In this document: positions 12,901-20,670 of the stretch, piece after piece
Layout of the letters: the number at the start of each line of letters is the position of its first letter
Numbering within the stretch: the stretch's first letter is position 1
Origin: Podarcis raffonei
Lineage: Eukaryota; Chordata; Lepidosauria; Squamata; Lacertidae
NCBI RefSeq assembly: GCF_027172205.1
Contig: NC_070606.1
Span: 101,966,534 to 102,030,533, forward strand
Direction: 5' to 3'
Length of the DNA stretch: 64,000 nucleotides
The notes under the pieces: generated by a model
What the model saw: the letters and a program-made list of their open reading frames with translations, nothing else
What the model was told of the DNA's origin: nothing
Database searches by the model: none
Translations under genes and position numbers: made by a program

Positions 12901-15900
12901 AAGGCACCAGGGAGGAGATGCCTGAGCCTCGTGTCTTCATGGCAAAGCCCTCCGCCTTGCTTAGCCGGTTTGGGGAAGGCGGCAGGAGGGCCAAGCGGGG
13001 CGTGGGTGTGTCAAATGTCGGCCTCTCTCCCCCAATGACCCACCCTGAGAGACGGCTTCACCCAACCACCCTCCCAACTGGAGGGTCCTGATCCAGCTCT
13101 CCTGCTCCCACACCTCTCTCAGCCATCTGGGTCCTAAGAGGCTCAACAAAGGCAGATTGATGGCTTTAAAGAATCAGGAACATTCCTGCCTTCCTCTTCC
13201 AGCTAAGGATGGGACGAGGCAGGCAAGAGCAAGCCCAGAGGGGCTGGGAGGAAGCAGGCCGGCCAAGCCCCCCCTCCCCCGAGAGCAGAGTTTGCCTCGC
13301 CTGATCTGCACCCCCTGAAGTCACAAAGGGGGTCACCCTCCCTCTGAACCCACCCCATTTTGTGGATTGCCACACTTGTTGCTCTCTCCTGGCAAGCTCA
13401 GAGGTGCTGCGTCTCCTCCCGACTCCTAGGAAGCAACGGTTGACTCAGAAGCCTCCCACATGGTGGCCCACTGCAAAGAAGGATGTCCGGTGGCACAGCA
13501 AGGGTTAAGAGCTGCTCCCTTGTGGGCACCAGGCGCAGAGGCAGGGGCTGTGGCCCAGCCGTGTTTGCTGCGGAGACACCCAGTGGGCAGGGCCCCTTCC
13601 TCCTTCCTGCACCAGGAGGGTCAGGCCGGTGGTCCTCCTTCCAGCCCATTCTCCTGCCCCTCTTTCCTGGGCACCTTGTGCAATGAGCCGTCCGGAGGCG
13701 GCTTCAGCCGCAACAAGTTGTGGCGGCAGATAAGGATCAGGCCTCAGCTGCCAAGCCAGATCCAGAGCCGGTTTTTCAGGGCTGGGAAGCTGCTGAGCAA
13801 CCGGCAGGCAGGCCTCACCTGACCCGACTGCTCTCAAGGACAAGCGAATGGGAAGTGCGAAGCGCGAGAGAGCCCGCTTGCCAAGGGCGGGTGACTGGGC
13901 TGCTGGCCTGGCATGTGCGGTGGCATCTCCCCTGCGTCACCCTGGGCGAGGGAAAGAGTGACCCAGCCTGGAAAGTCCTCTCGGGACACGGCCTGCCCAC
14001 CCGGACCAAGGAGAGAACTCGGCTCTGGAAGCAGGCCAAGGGCACCAAGGGCAGGAGCTATTTTGAAGCCCACAAAGGAACAAGAAGACCTGTGGTGTTT
14101 ACAGTCCTTGTCAGCCTCCACTCCTCCCTTGCCAGCCCTCCCTCCCCACATCCACAAAAGTCGACAGGCAGCTTAACTGGGGGGGGGGGGGTGACCAACG
14201 GACGGAGCCACACCTGAAGGTGATTCAACAGCTGATGCCTTTGGGAGCCCAATAAACTGGGAAACCTCCAGACTAGCTAAGGCAGAGCGCTGGGACCTAG
14301 GATTATTTGGAACCACATTTTAAGCACAAATTGCTCAACTCCTAGGGCTGCCATACGTCCGGAATTTCCCAAAAATAATGTCCAAATGGAATATTTGAGG
14401 ATCGGTAGAAATGTTTGGGGAAACCCGGGCATATGGCAACCCATGTTGGAAATGTATATTCCCGCCGCCCCCCCAATTTTCTAAAAAAATAGCTGTTGAA
14501 CTATTCTGCAACCCTACCACCCCCAGAAGCCCCTGGTGTCCTGGTGCAAATGGCTAAGTACCGTATTTTTTGCTCTATACGACTCACTTTTTCCCTCCTA
14601 AAAAGTAAGGGGAAATGTGTGTGCGTCGTATGGAGCGAATGCAGGCTGCGCAGCTATCCCAGAAGCCAGAACAGCAAGAGGGATCGCTGCTTTCACTGTG
14701 CAGCGATCCCTCTTGCTGTTCTGGCTTCTGAGATTCAGAATATTTTTTTTCTTGTTTTCCTCCTCCAAAAACTAGGTGCGTCCTGTGGTCTGGTGCATCT
14801 TATAGAGCGCAAAATACGGTAAATGCTGTTCTCTAGAGGTGAGGCAAAGGTGCCCAAGGCCAGCTCTGGTCCAGCAGATCAGCCGGAAGGAAAAGAAACT
14901 CCAGCAGCCTGGATCCAAAACGAAGCCACAGCAAAGGAGGCCCTAACCCTAAGGCACACTGGCTTGGGCTTTCCCTCCTGGTGATCTATTCCAGCTGGGA
15001 CTATTTTCAGAGGTGACCTTTGCCTGCCTCTGGGTCAGACTCTGAGCCCCACATTCCCCTCTCAGGCACAGGAGGGGTTTGCCCTCTGTCAAGGGTGAAC
15101 AGGAGCCCCTCTGTGGTGGGGATCCTGGCACTGCCTGGCTCTAGCCTGGCTCCCACCTTGACCTGACCTCCCATCATCTCTCCCCTGCTCTTCTCACTCT
15201 CCTGTCTTGTTTGTTCCCAGGAAGCCTTGTGGACCCTTTGACTCGGTTTCCCTCCTGGCCGCTTGGGCTGAGAAGGGCTGCCTAGTCCACAAAGAGGGGG
15301 GGTGGATTTAGATCAGTGCAGCTTAAGTCTCCAAAACAAAATCCTGCAAAGTTATTGGTTTAAATCAAGTTTCACGTTTTGTAACCTGGCTCTTTCCTAA
15401 TAGCAATGAGCTCGCTGTAGCCATGGAGCCATGTTTACTTGCAGCTAAATAGAGTCCTTTGTGCTGCGCAGGAACCCCAAATCTTCATGTTGCCAATGTG
15501 ACTTTTGCACAGAAGCCAAAAAGGAGGTGGGGGGGCTGCAATGAGTGACTTTGTCTCCCTCTTGCAATGACAGTAAGCAAGACCATTTGGGGGGGGCTGT
15601 GACTCAGTTAGAGAGTATCTGCTTTGCAGGAAGGGGGTCTCAGATTGCATTCCTGGCATTGCTGAGCTGGCCTCTTTCTCCCACTGGCAGGCAGAGCAGC
15701 CTGCTGAGCCCTCCTGCAAATCCTGACACCCCCCCCCCACCCGTCTCCTTTCATTCATTGTGAACTGGGAGACTGGCTAGGGCTGCCCAAAGGGACTTGG
15801 CACTTATGCACAGGCACTGCTTTTCATGCAGCCCAGAGTCCAGTTTGGGGGCTGGGTCTCACAGCACTGCAAGGCTCCTCGCACACGGGGATGTTAGCCA

Positions 15901-18003
15901 GGGTCTTCTGTCTCCCCCTTTTCCTGCCTTCCCAGCTTGCTCCAGGCAGCTAATTAAGTACAATCACAAAATGTGGTTTTTCAGAATTTAACCACAATGA
16001 TCCTAACCCCATTGTGAACCATCATTTGCTCCAATTGCCAGCAGACTACTCTAGAACAGCCTCCTGTGATTGATTGCAGAGTAAACGTGATAGAAAATTT
16101 GGTATTAAGAAACGCACTGAAAATTTTTCATTTATTAATAAAAGAAAGAAAGAAAAAATGTGCAGTTATGTTGCCATAATCAACGGATTTGAATTGAGAG
16201 GAGGAAGCAACCTCCCCCCCCACCTGAGCCCAAGATTGGCAATATTTGTTTTCATTGGTTAAGCAATTACAAGGCAAGAAAGCAAATGGGATAGAAAGGT
16301 TTTTAATTGGTTTGACAAATGTGCTTTATGGTATCAATCACACAATAGAATTAAAAATCCGCTTCCTTGATTTTCAAGCCAGTGCAGCAGCCCCCCAGCC
16401 AGAGAGGAGGGGCTCCAGAGCTGGGCTCTTTGGCTTTGGGGATGCAGAGACGCTGGGCCTCCGGGCTCGACCCCACCATCTCTGGGGCATGCCTTGCTGA
16501 CCCCCGCAAAGAGGATGCAGGGGAGGGGGGGGCTTTCTTCCGAGCCTACAAGGCAGCGGGGCTTCCGTGGAGGTGGCTCCACAATTGTTGTTACTTTGAA
16601 GATGTGCACCTTGCCTTTCAAGCAATGATTCTCAAGGCAGCAAACAAGAAACTGGAAATATTACAAAACCCCAACAACGCCCCGCCAGGCTCGCAACGGG
16701 AACGGCTTCCATTGTTTCAGTTTGCAAGTTTTAGTCTGCTGTAAAGTTTCTTGCAATTAGATGTGTGTAAATTGCCCTGGAATCTGACATGATGAAAGGC
16801 AGCTTTAAGTCATTGGCTGTGTGGATTGCAGCATTTGGGACTTTTTAGCTTAGAGAAAAGGTAAGAGGTGTGATGTTGATGGAAGTTTGTAAAGTTACAC
16901 CTGCCATGGAGAAAGGGGGTAGAGAAATGTTTCTCTCTCCCTTTGGCAACACTGGAACTCACGGATATCCACTGAATGTCAAAGGGTTCAGGGCACAGAA
17001 GAGGAAGCCCTTCTTCATGCAGAGCACAGTTAAACTGTGGAACTCCCTCCCACAGGAGACAGTGACAGCCACTGACTTGGATGGCTTTAAAAGAGGAGAA
17101 ATCCATGGCCTGCAAGAGGAGGAAGAGAGGGCTACTGAGGGGCTACCAGCCATGTTGGCCAGACTCTCCCCTTCCCAGCCTGGCTCCTGAATCCCAGTTC
17201 TGGGAAAGCGCAGGAGCAGAGAGTTGCTCTTGGGCTCACCTCCTGCTTTGGGGCACCTGGTTGGCCACTGTGGGAACTAGATGGGCTCCCTGGGGCCTGA
17301 TCCAGCAGCCTCTTCTGAGGCACAACGCCTCACCTCTCCACTGACAACACTGAAGGGAGCTGGGCGGCTGCGGCGGGCCTGTCCTACCTCACAGGGTTGT
17401 GTGTGCGAGAGAGAGAGAGGCCTGAGGCACCTAGGCCCCCCAGCTGTCTCCCAGGCCGCCCTGCTCTGGCACCCCCGACCCCCCCTTCCGGAGCCCCCTC
17501 CTTCCAGGCTGCTGGGAGGGAGACGCTTGTTCTGGGGAAGAGCGCGGGCGAGGGGCTTCCTGGAGGGGGAATCCTGCCCAGGGCGAGGAAGGCGAGGAAG
17601 GCCCAGCTCTCCGCACGAGCCACGTGGCTCCCGGCCCGGGAAGTTATAAAGGATCTTGTGTCGGGGGTGCTCCCCCCCCGTTGCCCCGTTGCCCCGGCTC
17701 CAGCCGCGCTGCTCCTCGCCCAGGCCGGGCCGGGCCGCGGCGGTGCGAAGGGCAGCGCGGCGGAGGCTGGGGGCCCCCTTGGGCCGGCCAGGCTCCTCTG
17801 GTGCTCCGCTCCCTTTCCGCGCCCCTCTCTCTCGCGCTACTCACGGCGAGGGCGCCGCCCCGACGGGGCAGCCGGCGGCCCAGCAGAGGCAGCAGCGCGA
17901 CGCCCAGCGCGCCCGCGACGCCCGCGCCCCACAGCCCGAGCAGCGGCAGGAGAAGAAGAAGCAGCAGCAGCAGCCCGAGCGCGAGGCGGGCGGGGGGCGG
18001 CAT
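6458..18003 (-). CDS. BDH1-like short-chain dehydrogenase (SDR9C family), intact paralogue
   Basis: Five coding exons, read right to left, join in frame: 18003-17845 (159 nt), 12701-12591 (111), 10386-10242 (145), 7650-7498 (153) and 6927-6458 (470). They give 345 aa and a TAG stop. All junctions are GT-AG. The start is fixed by an in-frame TGA nine codons upstream (18028-18030) and a purine at -3. Residues 1-45 hold a leucine-rich hydrophobic segment. TGCDKGFG (62-69) is the NAD(P) loop, NNAG is at 145-148, and the catalytic tetrad is N170, S197, Y210 and K214. The protein is roughly half identical to the neighbouring BDH1 over the last exon. By family it is an NAD(P)-dependent oxidoreductase. 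3-Hydroxybutyrate as substrate is only an inference, because the C-terminal half and N-terminus have diverged. It shares its upstream CpG island with BDH1, head to head. It could also act on retinoids or steroids, as other SDR9C members do. Confidence 0.9.
7498..7650 (-). CDS. BDH1-like coding exon 4: NNAG and NLWG motifs
   Basis: Encodes residues 139-189, with [10 protein letters not shown] and AEVNLWGAI, which hold the structural NNAG motif and the catalytic Asn. It is 153 nt, the same length as BDH1 coding exon 5, with a GTACGG donor. Confidence 0.93.
7913..8300. other. Intron block, possible old solo LTR
   Basis: An AT-richer island in a GC-rich intron of the BDH1-like gene. It starts TGTAAC and has a CATATAG box near 8046, a layout that recalls an LTR, but the right end and target repeats are not clear. 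I treat it only as a possible fossil. Confidence 0.2.
9690..9990 (+). mobile_element. CR1 LINE 3' end
   Basis: Reads in order through GACTTCTTCATGTGGCACAT, CTGCGGAACTCCCTTCCACA, TCATGGAGGAGGAGGG, GGTTGGCCATTCTGAGA and GGCCTGATCCAGCAG. These encode the last residues of the CR1 reverse-transcriptase ORF and the conserved 3' end. It lies in the intron between BDH1-like exons 3 and 4. Confidence 0.8.
10242..10386 (-). CDS. BDH1-like coding exon 3
   Basis: Encodes residues 91-138, including [14 protein letters not shown], matching the RTVQLNVC segment of BDH1. It is 145 nt against 142 in BDH1, so one codon longer. It ends in phase 1 at a GTAAGG donor. Confidence 0.9.
10400..12590. other. BDH1-like intron 2, no further gene
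   Basis: GC-rich intronic sequence with G/C runs, for example near 11687, and CAGG units near 11715. Nothing coding is supported on either strand. Confidence 0.5.
12591..12701 (-). CDS. BDH1-like coding exon 2: Rossmann beta1-alpha1
   Basis: Encodes residues 54-90 ([16 protein letters not shown] to ACLLK), including the glycine-rich dinucleotide loop. It is exactly 111 nt and phase 0 at both ends, the same as BDH1 coding exon 3. The donor is GTGAGG and the acceptor is CCCGCAG. Confidence 0.93.
12705..14334. other. BDH1-like intron 1, left part, no gene seen
   Basis: GC-rich intron sequence. Many short frames on both strands have no family resemblance and no conserved splice pattern. Confidence 0.4.
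14335..14530. repeat. Unclassified interspersed repeat
   Basis: The core GGGCTGCCATACGTCCGG followed by AATTTCCCAAAAATAATGTCC resembles a dispersed squamate repeat seen in weaker form near 4660 and 5330, where ATCCGGGGACA units occur. No ends or coding sequence can be defined. Confidence 0.35.
14561..14819. mobile_element. Non-autonomous DNA transposon (MITE), TA target, mariner-like
   Basis: The element is 259 bp, has terminal inverted repeats CCGTATTTT and AAAATACGG, and is flanked by TA on both sides (14559-14560 and 14820-14821). TA duplication points to the Tc1/mariner superfamily. Just inside the ends, TGCTCTATA on the left pairs with TATAGAGCGC on the right. It carries no coding frame. 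Its centre holds a perfect 30-bp inverted repeat. Confidence 0.8.
14661..14729. repeat. Perfect 30-bp hairpin inside the MITE
   Basis: The left arm 14661-14690 and right arm 14700-14729 are exact reverse complements with a 9-nt loop. Each arm contains the pair GAAGCCAGAACAGCAAG and its complement. As RNA it would fold into a long stem without mismatches. It lies in an intron of the BDH1-like gene, so it is transcribed if that gene is. Confidence 0.9.
15598..15725 (+). mobile_element. tRNA-derived SINE, diverged
   Basis: GTGACTCAGTTAGAGAGTAT matches a pol III A box region, and TCAGATTGCATTCCTGGCA sits where a B box would be, with CTGCTTTGCAGGAAGG between. This is the head of a common reptile tRNA SINE (CTCAGTGGTAGAGCATCTGC type). 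It lies in BDH1-like intron 1. Confidence 0.6.
15730..16940. other. BDH1-like intron 1, mostly unassigned
   Basis: No gene is seen. A piece near 16590-16680 (CTCAAGGCAGCAAACAAGAAA) resembles the tail of a reptile LINE or SINE. The rest, 15800-16370, is plain AT-moderate intron. Confidence 0.35.
16950..17325 (+). mobile_element. CR1 LINE 3' end
   Basis: Reads through CCCTTCTTCATGCAGAGCAC, GTTAAACTGTGGAACTCCCT, GACTTGGATGGCTTTAAAAG and the tail CACCTGGTTGGCCACTGTG with GGCCTGATCCAGCAG. It is the most complete of the CR1 tails in this part and runs up to the CpG island. Confidence 0.85.
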
Positions 18004-18560
18004 CTCCTCCTGGGCGGGCGCGTGATCTCACTTCCTCGCCGGGCGGGCGGGCGGGAGCGCGGGAGGCCGGGCCAGTCGCGGGAAGGACGCGCCGGCAGCC
18101 AGCGAGCGAGCGAGCGGGAGCGCGCAGGTGAGGCCCCGGCCGGGCCGGGAAGGAGAGGGCGAGGGCCAGGGAGGGAGCCTCCCCCGCGCCGCTGCCCTTC
18201 GGCCGGGCCCTTTCCCCGCAGCCGGGCGGGGCGGGGGCGGCGCCGGGCCTCGTCCCCCGACGAGCCTCCCGGCTCAGCCTCTCAGCGCCCGACGCCTCCC
18301 GGCCGGCCTTCCGGCGAGCCAGCGAGCGAGCGAGCGGCAGGTGCGCCCGGCGAGGCCCTCCGGCTCCAGGCCCCGCCGCTTCCCGCGCCTCCGGAGCCGG
18401 GAGGCCCGGCAGCCCCGCACGACGCGCCCGCCACCCCTGCCCCTGGCCGGCCCGGCGGCGCGGCTCGGCGGGAAAGGGGCCTGGAGGCGCCCCCGCCGCC
18501 CCTCTGCTTGGGGGAAAGCAGGCCCATCGCCCCCGCAGGGAGGAGGCCTGGCACAGAATA
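17440..18560. promoter_or_regulatory. CpG island, probable shared (bidirectional) promoter of BDH1-like and BDH1
   Basis: Very GC-rich with dense CpG throughout. It contains the first coding exon of the BDH1-like gene on the minus strand and lies about 2.0-3.1 kb upstream of the BDH1 start on the plus strand. Two copies of a GCCAGCGAGCGAGCGAGCGG motif (about 18098 and 18318) each run into a plus-strand GT donor (18128 and about 18341), so either could close an untranslated first exon of BDH1. No TATA box is evident. Confidence 0.65.
17845..18003 (-). CDS. BDH1-like coding exon 1: leucine-rich N-terminal segment
   Basis: Encodes residues 1-53 and ends at a GTGAGT donor in phase 0. About nine consecutive leucines, partly encoded by a CTG/CTT microsatellite, sit in a hydrophobic stretch of about 35 residues followed by RRLPRRGG. 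This is the pattern of a signal anchor with positive residues after it, not of a mitochondrial presequence. It lies inside the CpG island. Confidence 0.85.
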
Positions 18561-18630
18561 GGAGGGTTCCAGGGCTGGAGGGAACCCCAAGGCTCATCCA
18601 GTCCAGCCCTCCTGGTCTCTTGCGTGTGAA
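18556..18630 (-). mobile_element. CR1/SINE 3' end fragment, inverted
   Basis: The plus strand reads GGCTGGAGGGAACCCCAAGG and CTCATCCAGTCCAGCCCTCC, a diverged inverted copy of the shared CR1/SINE end, marking the right edge of the CpG island. Confidence 0.5.
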
Positions 18631-18749
18631 TCCCCCCCCCGTGTGCTTGGGAGGAGGGGGTTGAGCTTCCCGTGCCCCCCCCGCCCTTGACCCTGGGGAA
18701 GACCTTGCTGGGCTCCGGGCAGCTGCGCTGCACCTTCAGCCTGCCTGCC

Positions 18750-18885
18750 TGCCTGCAAGCCGGGATCCGACTGCAGTGCTGCGCCAGGAAGAGCCGCATT
18801 CTGCAAAGCGCAGCTTGGCAAGCAAAGGGCCTGCAGGATTCCCTGCCACAAGAGATGGCAAGAGGCAGCAGCTTCTCAAGGGTTA
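18750..18885 (+). mobile_element. CR1 LINE 3' fragment, diverged
   Basis: TGCAGGATTCCCTGCCACAAGAGATGGCAAG corresponds in position and sequence to the WNSLPQE segment of the CR1 ORF end. It is short and lies upstream of BDH1. Confidence 0.45.
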
Positions 18886-19619
18886 GGCTGGCTGCTCTCC
18901 GCGGTGCCCGGGCAGCCTCAAGTGGGTCAGTCAAGCCCCTCGGAGTGGCCCCTCCCGTCTGGCCCGGTGTTCTTGTGATGCCACATAAGGGCATTTGCAT
19001 AAGGTGCTTTGTCCCTCGAGTTCTGGTGAGTGGAGAGAGTCGTGTGGGGCCTGGCCTGGCTGTGCCCTTCTTCTCCCTGCCAGCACCCGCTCTCCTTTCT
19101 GCCCCCTCCCCACACGCTGCCACCTGCAGGGCCTCCCCCAGCCGCGGGTCACTCTTGTCACTGACCTACGGGTTCTCCAGAGACCGGGAATGACGTTCCT
19201 GCTCCTGTCCTTCCTGCTCCTGCTGCTGCTCCTCTCCTAAAGGGCTCCTGCCCTCCCAGTCTGGGGCAGGCAGCCCCCGTGCACCCCCCTCTCCATTAGC
19301 ATGGAGCCCCACGCAGGTAAAGGGCAGAGGGCAGGGCAGGTGGCCTTGCTCAGGGACAGATGCGGTCAGGAGGCATCCATTGCCCCCCCTGGCACCCCAG
19401 CAGCTGGGGGGGCACACCTCTGCTTCTCTTCCTCTCCCCTTTCCCCTTCCCTCCCCTGTCTCCAGGGGTCTTGGCAGACCTGTGGCAAAGGTGGGGGTTA
19501 GTTGAGGCGGGACATGGGGAAGGTCACCCAGGGGGAAGCAGCTGGGGGCTGCCCTTCCAAGGCTGCCACGGAAAGCTGTGCCCACACATTTTGCACTCCT
19601 CTTCGCCCCGAGAGGGACG

Positions 19620-19830
19620 GTCGCCCAAGTCCCAGCTGAGCTCTGTGGTCCAAGGACCCGTCTTGTGTGGCATCATCTTCTCCTGGTGGCTGAACAGGTG
19701 CCTCCATCGGAAACTCCAAGGAGGATCCGAGCGCAAGAGCAGCTCTCCCCTCCGGTGGCACTCGGAAGCCCGGCTGCCTCCCACTCCATCCTGGCTAGTG
19801 GCCATTGCTAGCCCTCTCCTCCTTTGCGGA
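19620..19830 (-). mobile_element. CR1 LINE 3' end, inverted
   Basis: In reverse complement it runs CAATGGCCACTAGCCAGGAT, GAGAGCTGCTCTTGCGCTCG, GGCACCTGTTCAGCCACCAG and TGGGTCCTTGG-like tail, matching the plus-strand copy at 9.8 kb in order. Confidence 0.6.
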
Positions 19831-20194
19831 GGCCCTTTGGCCACCTTCCCCTCCCTGAGAGCCAGGCTCCATCGCTTCCTCCTGCTTGGCTTTATGAGTC
19901 CTGCCATAAAACAATCTCCAGTTATACAGCCCCAAGAGCAGCATTTCCCAGGAGGAGGAGGAGCCCCTCTTAGGCCTGCTGCCTCCCAGGCCCCACCACC
20001 CCTTCCTTGGACATGCCTGGGGGGGTGGGGGGCATTGCTTTTGGGGGGCTAGTACAGCAGGCAGGGGGCTCCTGCACAGAGACCAGACCGCCAGGGCCAC
20101 CAGATGGGCGACAGAGATCCTGAACAGGGATGGTGCCGGTAGGAGGGGCTGTGGCTACGAGAGGGACCCCCGCCCCAGGCAGTTGCTTGCCCCA

Positions 20195-20385
20195 ACTGCC
20201 ACGTTGTCTTCCGCAAAGAGAAATCAGGTCCTGGACCTGAGAAGAGCCCCGTATCTGGATGAGACCAAGTGCCAGCTGAGTCCAGCACCCTGTTCTCGCA
20301 GTGGCCAACCAGGTGCCCTGGGTTTGCGATGCCACCCAAAAGCATGTTGCCCACACAGAGTGCCTTCTGTGTTTTTAGGCAGAAG
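20195..20385 (-). mobile_element. CR1 LINE 3' end, inverted
   Basis: In reverse complement it reads CACCTGGTTGGCCACTGCGA, GAACAGGGTGCTGGACTCAG and CTCATCCAGATACGGGGCTC, the CR1 tail. It ends about 160 bp before the first BDH1 coding exon. Confidence 0.65.
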
Positions 20386-20575
20386 GGCTGGACATTGCGT
20401 GAGGAGTGTGCTGTTATCTTGATGTGTGGGGCGGGGGGGGGAGGCTCCCTCCTTTTGGACCCTGTTTTATGGCTAAGAGGCCAGTGGGGCCATAAAGGTT
20501 TGGAGCAAACAAAGGTGAGGTGCTCCTGCCCTCTCTTGCAGAGCCCAGAGGAAGACTCCGGCTGTGAAGACACCC

Positions 20576-20670
20576 ATGGCAACCATCCTCGCGGCCACCC
20601 GCATCTCCCGGCCCCTCGCCCAGCTGGCCACCAAGACCTCCCACCTGAAGGATGTCTCCGCCAGCCTTCG
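20576..20670 (+). CDS. BDH1: BDH1 coding exon 1: start of the mitochondrial presequence
   Basis: Encodes residues 1-31 plus two bases of codon 32. The exon begins at 20542 after a TTGCAG acceptor, so at least one untranslated exon lies upstream. There is no in-frame stop in the 34 nt before the ATG, but also no earlier ATG in the exon. The donor is GTAAGT. Confidence 0.85.

Noticed and set aside
17656-19123. Long open frames of 301 codons (+) and 428 codons (-) over the CpG island
   Set aside because: Arg/Pro/Gly/Ala-rich peptides expected from CpG-dense DNA. The real coding exon here is the 159-nt minus-strand exon with a good donor.
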